DNA of 14,841 nt from positions 1 through 14,841 of the forward strand of contig JAOXYB010030301.1 of NCBI GenBank assembly GCA_028565635.1. The letters are read 5' to 3'. Source of the stretch: Phoronis ovalis. Its lineage: Eukaryota; Phoronida; Phoronidae. Both the position numbers and the translations under genes were made by a program. Shown here piece by piece: positions 1 to 7,762 of this stretch (within the stretch, counting starts at the first letter, position 1; every line of letters starts with the position of its first letter). The notes under the pieces are model-generated. The model was given only the letters and a program-made list of their open reading frames with translations. It was not told the DNA's origin and ran no database searches.

Positions 1-226
1 AGATATAACTTTAGCTGCACTAGGAGAATTGTACATTGCACATATTTTTACAATTTGCTTTTACTGATCTGTTTTTAAATTATAACAATAATTGGAACTA
101 AGGATAAGCAAATGTTTTGTAGATTTCCAGTGATTGCTTGTAATAATCAATTAAAGCCTCAAGTTACTATGAAAACTATATACAATGAGCTGAATACTAA
201 ATTTTATGAAACAAAGTGAAACTTAC

Positions 227-274
227 CTTCTTGTTTGTTTTCTTTTTGAATGAAGTAACTTCTGATATCACAAC
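227..274 (-). CDS. Candidate 48-nt internal exon with strong splice sites
   Basis: On the minus strand the interval is bounded by the acceptor CATTATTTTAG and the donor AAG|GTAAGT (plus-strand 221-226), both close to consensus. It is open in phase 1, the phase left by the signal-peptide exon (CDIRSYFIQKENKQE), and also in phase 0 (VVISEVTSFKKKTNKK). Its length is a multiple of three. A short lysine/glutamate-rich linker exon would look like this. If it is real, the gene continues past the left edge; the acceptor-like TTCTCCTAG near position 20 could start the next exon. The evidence is splice sites only, with no homology. Confidence 0.3.
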
Positions 275-340
275 CTAAAATAATGTATCAAAACAATAGA
301 TATTTAGACCTTGGAGAAACAGAAAAAGTAATTATTAAAA

Positions 341-462
341 TTAAATAATTATAAACAAACTTAATCTGAAGGGCTGAGAGAAGGCCACGAACACTGCCAA
401 TGATGGGTTTGTTCCCCAGCATTCTCCATACATTTTACAAAATAAGCTTTCTATTTCCGGAT
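341..462 (-). CDS. Candidate exon, possibly terminal, with a C-x2-YG-x-C motif
   Basis: A minus-strand acceptor at CCCAGTCCAG (or TTCCTAG slightly upstream, exon base 473) opens a frame in phase 1 that reads PEIESLFCKMYGECWG and then NPSLAVFVAFSQPF before a TAA at 341-343. The CKMYGEC motif loosely echoes CFNLYGTC in the signal-peptide exon. Joining it directly to that exon would give a protein of about 99 residues with five cysteines. A weak alternative donor (AA|GTTTGT near 366) would keep phase 1 into 227-274. No AATAAA was seen just downstream, and the sequence is not recognised. The call is tentative. Confidence 0.25.
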
Positions 463-957
463 CTGGACTGGGTCTAGGAAGGAGGCAGTGATTATAAACA
501 TAAAACAGGTCAAGACAGCTAACTGAAAATCTAACTGAACTTAAATCTAAATAAAATTGAAAGAGACTGAGTTGATAAATAGTTTAAAGAAGAGGCATGA
601 CAGAAAGTCCCATGAAAATTTCAAGGCAAAGAAATGCTAGATATTGTTCCCTTCGCAAAAGCAAATGAACTAGATTCAGACAGAGACCAATCACAGCAAC
701 TAGAAAAAGAAACTGCAGGAAAACAACCATAACTGCAGTGTTCAAAATGGAAAAGAAGACCAACTGATGAAAGGTAGTAATTAGAACTCATATTATTTGA
801 TAGGGTGATGTAGAAGTAGAAGATAGAAATGGAGATTTCAGGAAAGCTAAAAAATAAGAAAGGAGCAGTAATAAGGTATTGAGGCTATACACAAAGACTA
901 AACTTTAATAAACAATAAATATTAAGCACCAACAAAACAAAACATGCATCCACTCAC

Positions 958-1014
958 AATAGCAACAAGACCAGAATGCTTTCCGCAAAGTCATGCCATT
1001 TCCTGATATTTGAG
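958..1014 (-). CDS. Candidate internal exon, 57 nt, phase 1 to phase 1
   Basis: On the minus strand the acceptor GCCTAG lies next to 1014 and a GTGAGT donor next to 958. The 57-nt interval is open in the frame left by the signal-peptide exon and reads QISGNGMTLRKAFWSCCY, which adds two cysteines. Both splice sites are good and the phase fits. However, a stretch this short is open by chance fairly often and the peptide matches no family I know. It is best treated as a hypothesis for the second exon of the gene starting at 2052. Confidence 0.2.
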
Positions 1015-1034
1015 CTAGGCAGGATACCTAGAGA

Positions 1035-1045
1035 GGGGGGGGGGG
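1035..1045 (+). repeat. Poly-G run (11 G)
   Basis: Eleven consecutive G residues follow GAGA. This is a mononucleotide run likely to vary in length and to be error-prone in assembly. Confidence 0.9.
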
Positions 1046-1354
1046 ACAATCAGAATAGTTGGGTGAAGGGTTACATATTTTGCAGCAAATAGATAGGTCA
1101 TCCAGGAAAGGGTATAAAATAACTCAAAAATCTAGCAAAAACAAAGTGTTGTCACATAAATAACATAAGATGTGATTTTGCAACCTGGCAAAAAAAACTG
1201 AAAAAGTATATAGTTTTCGGATGTCCATTTGATTCGAAATAAATAAGCCCAAAAACAGGTTAATCAATTTTGTCATTAATTCCAATACATAATAAAAAGC
1301 TTCATTTGTTTTACTCTTCACAATGGTCATGGGTTTTCAACTATTACAGTTGTG

Positions 1355-1375
1355 ACACAGACAGACAGACAGACA
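1355..1375 (+). repeat. ACAG tetranucleotide microsatellite
   Basis: At least four perfect ACAG units are followed by ACAC and an imperfect CA-rich tail to about 1384. Short GACA/ACAG arrays are, from general knowledge, common in mollusc genomes. Confidence 0.9.
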
Positions 1376-1874
1376 CAACACACATGGATACATGACACTG
1401 ATACAGATCCTATGATAAAACCACTGACGTTTTGTCCGTAGGTTATTAGGGTCATGCAGCAAGGTCCGACTACCAACGGGTTACTACCACATGCTACCAA
1501 ACACAGCACGTAATGGTACCATGTAGTAGGGTCATGCATATCCAGGAGTAATTAGTAGCTAGATCCCGTGAGCTGGATATAACAGTGCTATCTTTGACAG
1601 AACCGTCAGACCCCGTTATTTCTACTTTTTATCATATTTTAAGTTTTAGACTTTTTAATTTAGTGTTACGTGTAAAATTCTAAAGACTAAACTTCTAAAG
1701 GCTTAAAGCAATTAAAGCCATCTACGGGATATATAATTGTACAAAATTACTATGATGGCTTCAGTAGAACCTCTAGTAGTAAACTGTTTCAAGACTTGAA
1801 GACAAATACAATATAATTTTATTGTAACAAGCTATGAAATAATATAATCAAGTTAAAATCGACATAATACTTAC

Positions 1875-2052
1875 TACAAATCCCGTCTGCAAAATGATGA
1901 CCGACAACGTGGTTGACAGGAATAACTCTCCTATTAAGGAGATTTCGCAAATTGGCGCGACTGTAGCGCCATCTACAGGTTCCATATAGGTTGAAACAGC
2001 CGTGCACCGGCACCATTACCACTAGTGCAATCATGACTAGGGTGCGCGTCAT
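1875..2052 (-). CDS. First coding exon of a putative secreted, cysteine-containing protein (family not recognised)
   Basis: This minus-strand exon starts at an ATG with A at -3 (GACAATGA context) and encodes 59 residues plus one base. Residues 1-18 (MTRTLVMIALVVMVPVHG) have the shape of a signal peptide: a basic N-terminus, a hydrophobic core and a small residue at the end. The mature part begins CFNLYGTCRWRYSR and carries Cys at 19, 26 and 59, with a dibasic RR at 41-42 that could be a processing site. The reading frame runs on past 1875, but a perfect donor (GTAAGT, plus-strand 1869-1874) cuts it in phase 1, so I end the exon there. A small secreted peptide, neuropeptide precursor or defence peptide would fit. 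I recognise none of these, so the role is unknown. Downstream candidate exons are at 958-1014, 341-462 and 227-274. Exon status rests on the signal peptide and the donor. No transcript evidence is available. Confidence 0.5.
1961..1978 (-). promoter_or_regulatory. CTCF-like motif inside the signal-peptide exon
   Basis: The minus strand reads CTGTAGATGGCGCTACAG. Its TAGATGGCGC core resembles the AGRTGGCGC core bound by insect CTCF. Six-base arms CTGTAG/CTACAG form a perfect inverted repeat around CGCCAT. It lies within codons for the CRWRYS part of the exon, so it may simply reflect coding sequence. Binding is inferred from motif shape only. Confidence 0.2.
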
Positions 2053-2584
2053 TGTCTTTGTCTTTGGTTAAATAACTGTGTCCTTTACTGTTAGTCAATG
2101 AGTCGCCTACAAAAAGTGCTCATGGAATTAGCCACTAAATAGGTAAAGAGGTAATGTATGGATTACACATTAAAAAGTAATGTCAAGCTTCATATATATT
2201 AGCAGGTATGTTTCTATAGTTATATGATAACGATCCAAAAGCAAATCAAGTAATTAATATATAATACAACCAGTAAAAACAGCAATAGTGAAAACAAGCA
2301 TTTTAAATGTACATGTATTACAATATTATCGTTATATACAGCTCACTAAAGCTGTATTTTCACTGGGTTTTCCAAACAGTTCAATGATATCCTCTATTAA
2401 TATAGCTCTGACTGATCGAACGGCAAGATGCATCATGCATGTTGGAACAATTTCCAAAAGTAAATTGTATACTTCCTTCTGAAGTTATAGGTGGTCTGTG
2501 TGTGCCATGACATGGCTATGCAAGAATCCCGTGACACTTTAATTATTAGTTGTCATTATTCCATCCCATAATGGTTTCATTTAC
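2053..2584. other. Spacer between the signal-peptide exon and the FReD exon
   Basis: On the minus strand this is the 5' flank of the signal-peptide exon and the downstream flank of the FReD exon. No continuation of a fibrinogen domain is present in any minus-strand frame. A minus-strand reading of about 38 codons (roughly 2365-2480) follows an acceptor-like ACTTCAG but matches nothing I know. No clear TATA box was seen. Confidence 0.4.
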
Positions 2585-2681
2585 CTAGCCAGAACTCTCC
2601 ATTTAAATGACCGAATCCTTTCTTGTGGGAATTCCAAGTTTGGTTGAATTCAACTGAACCGTCTTGTCGTCTTTGGAAGAC
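2585..2681 (-). CDS. Fibrinogen-related domain (FReD) exon
   Basis: This 97-nt minus-strand exon is bounded by the acceptor CTCAAGTAG and the donor CTAG|GTAAAT, and enters in phase 0 and leaves in phase 1. It encodes 32 intact codons: [16 protein letters not shown], then [16 protein letters not shown], then the first base of Gly. This is the conserved core of fibrinogen C-terminal domains, whose hallmark is QRR-DGS-x-F-x-x-W...GFG-x-x-x-GEFWLGN, as in ficolins, tenascins, angiopoietins and mollusc FREPs. Such domains are extracellular and typically bind carbohydrates or pathogen surfaces. The preceding exon (GGGWT region) and the following one (YELR region) are not found at the expected places. 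The gene therefore has long introns, or this is an orphan or relic exon. The frame and both splice sites are intact, which argues against great age. Domain identity is firm; which gene it belongs to is unknown. Confidence 0.85.
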
Positions 2682-2833
2682 CTACTTGAGAGATATCGTA
2701 TTGCTTATTAATTATGAACATATTACCTAAAATAAAGATCAGATTCACATTCACAAATACGATATTGATATACCTTTATTTCGAACTTAATAGTTCAACT
2801 TAAAGTCATTTCACCTAATGCAACCAAACTATT

Positions 2834-2918
2834 AATAGTTCCTTTGAAAGCACCGGCATAGCAAAATCTTTAAAAAGAATCCCTGGGTGCATACATGGTC
2901 TCATACCGTCTAATAGGC
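2834..2918 (+). repeat. Left terminal inverted repeat of the 2.8-4.1 kb element
   Basis: This 85-bp arm pairs with 4039-4131. The longest perfect block is 19 bp (CTGGGTGCATACATGGTCT) and the outer block AATAGTTCCTTTGAA is also perfect. Small indels lie in the A-rich middle and near the inner end. Confidence 0.8.
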
Positions 2919-3026
2919 ATTGATGGTCATGTTGTACTTTATGACTAAAGCAATAAAATTCCAGAGATCATTACAATTTTTTAAAAATCGGAATTTGAAT
3001 TGGGGGATATTTGCCACAGGAATAGT

Positions 3027-3124
3027 GCGATTCATGGGTCGATTTCGTTCTAACGCGATTTTCTCAAAATCAATATGGACAAGGCTGCACAATAAATTAA
3101 CTGGTAGTGTACGCTCACATTATT
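3027..3124 (+). repeat. Dispersed repeat copy 1 (inverted partner at 5418-5513)
   Basis: The segment containing TTCTAACGCGATTTTCTC, a GACAAGGCTGCACAA block and GGTAGTGTACGCTCACATTA matches the reverse complement of 5418-5513 block by block, with a few small indels. It explains the 89-codon plus-strand frame at 2920-3189, which is not protein-like. It lies inside the 2.8-4.1 kb element. Confidence 0.7.
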
Positions 3125-3204
3125 TAGCGATAATAGTTCTGGTTGCTCTATTTGATATGTGCATAAACGTTACAACGTTTTTCTACTGAGTTGGATGGGA
3201 AGTC

Positions 3205-3701
3205 TAATGGCGTACTTAGGCCAGCCGTAAGGCTACAGTACACTATTCCCCCCCCCATTCAAATAAATGCAAAATCACTGCATGCCATACATTAATCTCA
3301 GTTTTTAAATTCAAAATTCCCCGGACTTCATATAAGGCACTGGTGTGAAAATAATATCCTACACTAGCTTACAGTCACGTTTTCGTGCAACCTTGACAGT
3401 CTTGTTTTTCACAATGTAAACAACCATCACCATCATATTACACCCATGTAAGCAGTCAAAATAGACACAATAAAATGTCCCCAGATCTTGCTGTTTCAAA
3501 CATATTCCAAACACTTCTCATCTTCCTCTGACACCCAAACAGCTATCAGCTTCCCAACACATCAGAAAAACAGGCCAATGATGTCCAGAAAAAGAAAAAA
3601 ATCTTAAAGTTTAATAATACGCAAGGTCTACTTTCGTATGAAGTCTCCCAGCAGGGGGAGCCCAAATAGTGTACTGTAGCCGTAAGGAGAGCACACCATT
3701 A
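3205..3701. mobile_element. Nested MITE-like unit with ~40-bp inverted ends
   Basis: The left arm (3205-3247) and the right arm (3665-3701, reverse complement) share TAATGG-like ends and a perfect GGCTACAGTACACTATT. The ~500-bp unit lies wholly within the 2.8-4.1 kb element and is nearly concentric with it. It is either a later nested insertion or an inner inverted repeat of the same element. A run of nine C (3248-3256) borders the left arm and a G-rich stretch borders the right arm. No coding frame was seen inside. Confidence 0.6.
3648..3661 (+). promoter_or_regulatory. CTCF-like motif at the right end of the nested unit
   Basis: CCAGCAGGGGGAGC is one base away from the classic bilaterian CTCF core CCASYAGRKGGCRS, with A in place of C near the end. 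It lies just inside the right inverted arm. Motif match only. Confidence 0.25.
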
Positions 3702-4038
3702 ATTCACCTCACGTCCATTATAATGGGGAAATGAGATATTTCCACATTAAATTAAAATATTACCAAACTCTCACCGACATCTGAGATTAGATATTTTTTA
3801 TACTTGTTTGTTCTAGGTTTTAAAAGTTATCAATTTTCACTAGCAAAACCAATTGGATTTCGAGCTACGTCTATCTTTTCAAATGTCGCTGGTGCGGAAC
3901 CTTGATTTTGAAGTGAAAATAGTGCATGAGTACTAATCGATAACCCGCCAATGACAGAACTGGTATGTAAGCAAAGAAAAAAAATATCGTAAGTCCGAGA
4001 ACGCGTCATGCTCCGTTTTGCGGTGTGCATATGTCAAC

Positions 4039-4131
4039 GCCTATATAGACTACGGAACCTACCCAGACCATGTATGCACCCAGCATTTTTTTTTAAGATT
4101 TCGTTTTGCCGGTGCCTTCAAAGGAACTATT
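4039..4131 (-). repeat. Right terminal inverted repeat of the 2.8-4.1 kb element
   Basis: This 93-bp arm is the reverse complement of 2834-2918 with a run of extra A residues and a short insertion near the inner end (GGGTAGGTTCC side). Its outer end is GGAACTATT, followed by TAGTGTAG. Confidence 0.8.
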
Positions 4132-5417
4132 TAGTGTAGTACAACCTAATCGTGTTCATGGGGGCCGCCACATTGAATTACTCCGAGGGGGCCACTTAAC
4201 AAATGGGTTTTAGGACACAATTGATTTTCCCATCCGCTTCTGCACTAATTTCATGCAACTTAAAAATTTCCGAAACATTGCGGGAAGAAATTATCTGTTA
4301 AGAACTGAAGATTATTATGTATCCTACTCCCAGTTAAATTTTCGTGCAGGCATGACCAAATTTGTTTACTATTCCACTATGTACAGTACCCCCGGAAAAA
4401 TGCAACCTCACAACTGACAAAATTCATAGCTTTGCCCTAGCTCAAATAATCCTATCAAATTTTGGTTTATTTTACTTTAAAAGGCTAACATTAGTTTCAA
4501 TCTCTTCTACAGTGATTTACCTTTCAAACAAAAACAAACAAAAAAGCCTAAGAGGAAAAAAGAATAAATCATATATTTAATTAAGGTTTTGGCACTACAC
4601 GGCTAGTCTTTGCGCCAACACTGCGGTTACATCAATTGTGACCTTATGCTACATATTAGTAAACAAAAATGTATTCTCATACATTAGCATAAATATAATT
4701 TAGTCTTTAGAAACTAGATTGTATGTCTTTTTTTCAAGAACTTTATCTATCCTTCTGATACGGCAGGAAGGGGACACAGTCAGTTGACCTCAAAAGACGC
4801 CCGAAGTTCATACCCTATATCCCTGTTTATGGTCACCAGTTCAGAAAGGATCACAGGTGCATACTTCGATGATATTTTTTTTCAAAGACTTAGCTGACTA
4901 CATAAATTAGCAATTCTTGAAAATTATAAATTGTTTACTAAAATCTTTATCATTGTCAATATGTCAATATCTTAAACTCATAAAGGAAACTGCCCGGTTC
5001 CCACTTGCGGTAACTTACATAAATTCTAGATAGAATAATAATAAATAGACAAAATTTCAATTTTTCGGTGCCATTGCTACAATATATAACTGAAATTATT
5101 TAAAAAAAATAAGACTAACATTACATGGTCTGGTTCACACTTGTGGTTATATATATAGTTTTTGTACAAATTAAATCTTTATAAAATCAATGACCTGATA
5201 TTCATTTTATGATGTTGTTTATGTGTAAATGTGTAATTCAATTGCCTGTATCCAGATCATTCGCATTAATTTTAAAGAAGAGGTTTAAACTATTGCTATA
5301 TACTTCCTATAACGGCTTTGTACGTTTTCTTCAATTGTTTTGCAAGCTGGCATAAGTACACCATTAGATTCCCGTCCAAGTCAATAGAAAACGTAATAAC
5401 GTGCATGTACATATTCA
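4132..5417. other. A+T-rich stretch without a gene
   Basis: No supported exon was found. A short direct repeat pair occurs: GGTTCCCACTTGCGGTAA near 4995 and GGTTCACACTTGTGGTTA near 5131. A minus-strand segment at about 4770-4850 reads LVTINRDIGYELRASFEVN after an AAACAG acceptor-like site. Its YELR block recalls the FReD exon that follows GEFWLGN, but it meets a stop soon after and lies on the wrong side of the FReD exon. I do not annotate it as a gene. Confidence 0.4.
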
Positions 5418-5513
5418 TAATGTGAGCGTACAGCATTTCATACACTACCATTTGTGCAGTCTTGACCGTACTGGTTATGAGAAAACCGCGTTAGAACAGA
5501 ACCTACCAATCCG
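5418..5513 (-). repeat. Dispersed repeat copy 2 (inverted partner at 3027-3124)
   Basis: On the minus strand it reads TTCTAACGCGGTTTTCTCAT, then GGTCAAGACTGCACAAATGG, then TGTACGCTCACATTATG. These are the same ordered blocks as copy 1, with an extra ATGAAATGC-type insertion between the last two. The family was not identified. Confidence 0.7.
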
Positions 5514-5816
5514 TCCTTTAGTGAGCAAGTAAAACATATTGACATTACAAAACACCCAAAATTAGAATGTCATAACTCCCAAAAAATAAAAAAAATGTGC
5601 ATTAATATACCCTTACTATCTTCATATGTATTGTCAACAAAGCCTTGTGCTATGGTGCATTTAAGCTAATGCCAAGCAATATTTCTCAAATATGGTTACA
5701 GCTAGGCACATAACTTCAGGTGTGACAACACCTTGAGATCAAACGTTTACTATCTAACATTGCACAGTTCTCCAAAATGATGGTATTAGGCATCAAGTTA
5801 TTTTGAGGTCCTAAAA

Positions 5817-5943
5817 CTATCAAAATACATTTGTTTGCTTTTCAACATCAATGCTTTGATGAACAGAACGGTGCATTTCAATTAAATAAATAAAATCTTA
5901 CACAAAATAAATAGGTCATTTATTTGTAGTTCATATTTAATCC
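5817..5943 (+). repeat. Direct repeat copy A flanking a small array
   Basis: The ordered blocks CTATCAAA, CATTTGTTT, TTTTCAA, GATG-x-A..TT, AATTAAATAAAT, AAATAAGT-like and TTCATA-x-TTAATCC occur here and again, in the same order, at 6459-6578. The similarity is diverged but extends along about 120 bp. The two copies lie 642 bp apart in direct orientation. Confidence 0.6.
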
Positions 5944-6039
5944 TTAAACTTTTTAAACTGTCATGTTCTTCCATACTACACAGACGGTGTTGTTATCTCA
6001 AGGAGTGTATCTATTAATGCATTCAGTAAATACAGCTCT

Positions 6040-6290
6040 TTTTCTAAGAAATCCGTCTGCTTTTCGAAGAAATGTGCATCATTCGCGTTAAATGTAGCTC
6101 AATAAACAGGCATTAAATCAACGTTTTTCTAAGAAATCCATGTGCTTTTCAAAGACTGTATTGAGGATATTCGTTATCAACTAAATAATTTCTTAGAAAT
6201 CCGTCTGTGTTTTGCAGAAATAGTAAACTTGCACTTTCAGTCCAGTTATCATTTAACGTGTATTTCTAATAAGAAATCCGCCTATTTTAA
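6040..6290 (+). repeat. Degenerate tandem array around a TAAGAAATCC core
   Basis: The core [CT]TAAGAAATCC occurs at 6045, 6130, 6193 (as TTAGAAATCC) and 6270, usually after a T-rich TTTTTC leader and before GTCTG[CT]/TGTGC and TTTTC. Spacings of 85, 63 and 77 bp suggest a decayed array, possibly built from a shorter unit of about 28 bp. It overlaps the 68-codon plus-strand frame at 6142-6348, which is therefore dismissed as coding. Confidence 0.6.
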
Positions 6291-6458
6291 TTTACGAATC
6301 TTTATAGTCAGGCTGCATTGTGTAAGCTGTGCGTACATTAAAATATAAAAATACCAGGGTTTACAAATATGCAAAGGGCAATTATACATTTAGCCACCCA
6401 ATTTTATGTAAATTGCGCATCTCTTGAAACACTACAATCGAAAATGTTTACTGATAAG

Positions 6459-6578
6459 CTATCAAACTGCAAACATTTGTTTTTCAATAACAATATCTTA
6501 TTGAAAAGAATGATGCAATTTAAATTAAATAAATATGAAATCTAATGCAGCAAATAAGTCGTGGTTCATACTTAATCC
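6459..6578 (+). repeat. Direct repeat copy B flanking a small array
   Basis: This is the diverged second copy of 5817-5943. It keeps CTATCAAA, CATTTGTTTTTCAA, AAATTAAATAAATA and GTTCATACTTAATCC. No terminal TG..CA or primer-binding site was seen, so an LTR reading is not supported. Confidence 0.6.
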
Positions 6579-6582
6579 CATA

Positions 6583-7386
6583 AAAAAGAGTATTATCATT
6601 ATTGTACAAGAACTATAAACCGCAGCAAACATCGAACACCTCTGACCTGTTTAGACTCAAGATCTGGCATGGAAAAACCTTTTATACCTTATCAACGAAA
6701 CATGTTGGGGAGATCAATTTTGTTAGACATACGTGGATGTTATGAACCGCGCGTAAAAACAAAATATAAAATATTTAAAGTATCCGGGACTGAGTTGCTT
6801 ATGAAAAGTACAAAATGCTGGTATTAATCATTATTTGGGAAGTGAACTGTTCTCGGAATCTTGCCCAGTTTATTGCAAAAAATGCATACAGTATGTCTTG
6901 TGCTGGAAAAGTGTATCATTCAGATGTACTGCCCTTCAGTATGGCTTCAGCAAGTTAGTCTCATCGCTAAATGTTGATCTTGGAAACCAAAAACAAAGTA
7001 ATAAATAATGTTTAAGTCAAATTTTTAGCTTTGAAACTTTAAGACGTACTGCACGCTGATGAATTATAAAGCCGGCAAAAGCCCACAAATGATCAAAATG
7101 CTGATAAACGCCGATACAACAAAAATTGTCACGACATTGTCATGATAAAAATGCTATGAATGAATTTCAGATCATTGATTTTACATACTTTTTTAACACT
7201 TTTAAAAGCCAACTCGCGTTTTTACTTATAACATTCTATTTTGGTACGTTATCACCTACTGTATACTGTATACAACAACACTGTATATAATACTGTATAT
7301 CTAATATCTTATATTAAAACTTATTGGTTAAGTTGCGCCCTTCCAAAAATATTGGTAGGGGTGTGTGGCCCAGGATAAAACCCCGA
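6583..7386. other. A+T-rich stretch without a gene
   Basis: I see no splice-bounded exon or protein-like frame. A short TGTATA-rich tract (7258-7305, with repeated CTGTATACTGTATAC) is the only evident structure. A similar CAGTATACAG tract recurs near 8245. Confidence 0.4.
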
Positions 7387-7700
7387 CCCTGTGCTAAATA
7401 AATATTTCCAAAATTATACCCGGTGGCATATGAAATAATACGAAAGTATATTCTGTTGTAAATAGTTCTCCCAAAAATATACCCTGCCACGTGTCAATTA
7501 TATACCGTGCGGTAGATAAATATGTGATAATTAAATATTTCATACCTGCCGTAAATTCGTTTTTCAAGAAATAAAACTCAGTGAATGGTAACTGATTATT
7601 CTTTTGAAAACTGGTAAATGTCCAAGAAAAAGCATTCCCTGTGGTAAATAAGGCTTTGCCAACCGTGGACAACATTCCCTGTGCAGAAGCTGAAAAAGGG
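7387..7700 (+). repeat. Degenerate ~32-bp tandem array (about 11 copies)
   Basis: A motif close to CCCTGTGGTAAATAAAT followed by TTCCAAAAATATA recurs with starts near 7387, 7419, 7451, 7482, 7504, 7544, 7578, 7610, 7637, 7663 and 7677. The first four spacings are 32, 32 and 31 bp. Later ones vary from 14 to 40 bp. Clear copies include CCCTGTGCTAAATAAAT, CCCGGTGGCATATGAAAT and CCCTGTGGTAAATAAGG. The unit length is not a multiple of three, so the 122-codon minus-strand frame over it (7394-7762) is a by-product of the repeat and not a gene. Confidence 0.7.
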
Positions 7701-7762
7701 AGCCTATGGGACACGTATATACAGTGACTTTGGATGTCAGTACCCCCGGGAGTTGTACCCAT

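Larger units (their letters stand above)
275..1873. other. Intron-like A+T-rich stretch of the minus-strand gene
   Basis: Apart from the candidate exons at 341-462 and 958-1014, I see no coding signal here. The segment holds an 11-base G run, an ACAG microsatellite and a GC-richer patch at about 1440-1620 in which GGGTCATGCA occurs twice (near 1450 and 1529). That patch may be an old interspersed repeat. The minus-strand reading frames at 1124-1330 and 1327-1539 cross simple sequence and have no protein-like composition. Confidence 0.5.
2834..4131. mobile_element. Non-autonomous DNA transposon-like element with ~90-bp inverted ends
   Basis: The left end (2834-2918) and the reverse complement of the right end (4039-4131) align along their full length. 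Both begin AATAGTTCCTTTGAA, continue through GCACCGGC and share a perfect CTGGGTGCATACATGGTCT. The ~1.3-kb interior has no transposase-like frame and contains a second inverted pair (3205-3247/3665-3701) plus part of a dispersed repeat (3027-3124). The left boundary sits in a 12-bp palindrome (ACTATTAATAGT, 2828-2839). A clear target-site duplication was not found, so the superfamily is not assigned. The element lies about 150 bp upstream of the FReD exon in its transcription direction, probably inside that gene's intron. Confidence 0.75.

Noticed and set aside
2920-3189. 89-codon plus-strand frame and the overlapping minus-strand frame at 2910-3092
   Set aside because: Both cover the dispersed repeat inside the inverted-end element and have no protein-like features.
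3830-4030. 66-codon minus-strand frame next to the right inverted arm
   Set aside because: No domain, no splice-site support, and it lies inside the non-autonomous element.
5817-6578. LTR retrotransposon reading of the direct flanking repeats
   Set aside because: No TG...CA ends, primer-binding site, polypurine tract or gag/pol-like frames were seen.
7394-7762. 122-codon minus-strand open frame, the second longest in the window
   Set aside because: It lies over the ~32-bp degenerate tandem array, has no recognisable domain, and its open state is explained by the A+T-rich repeat.
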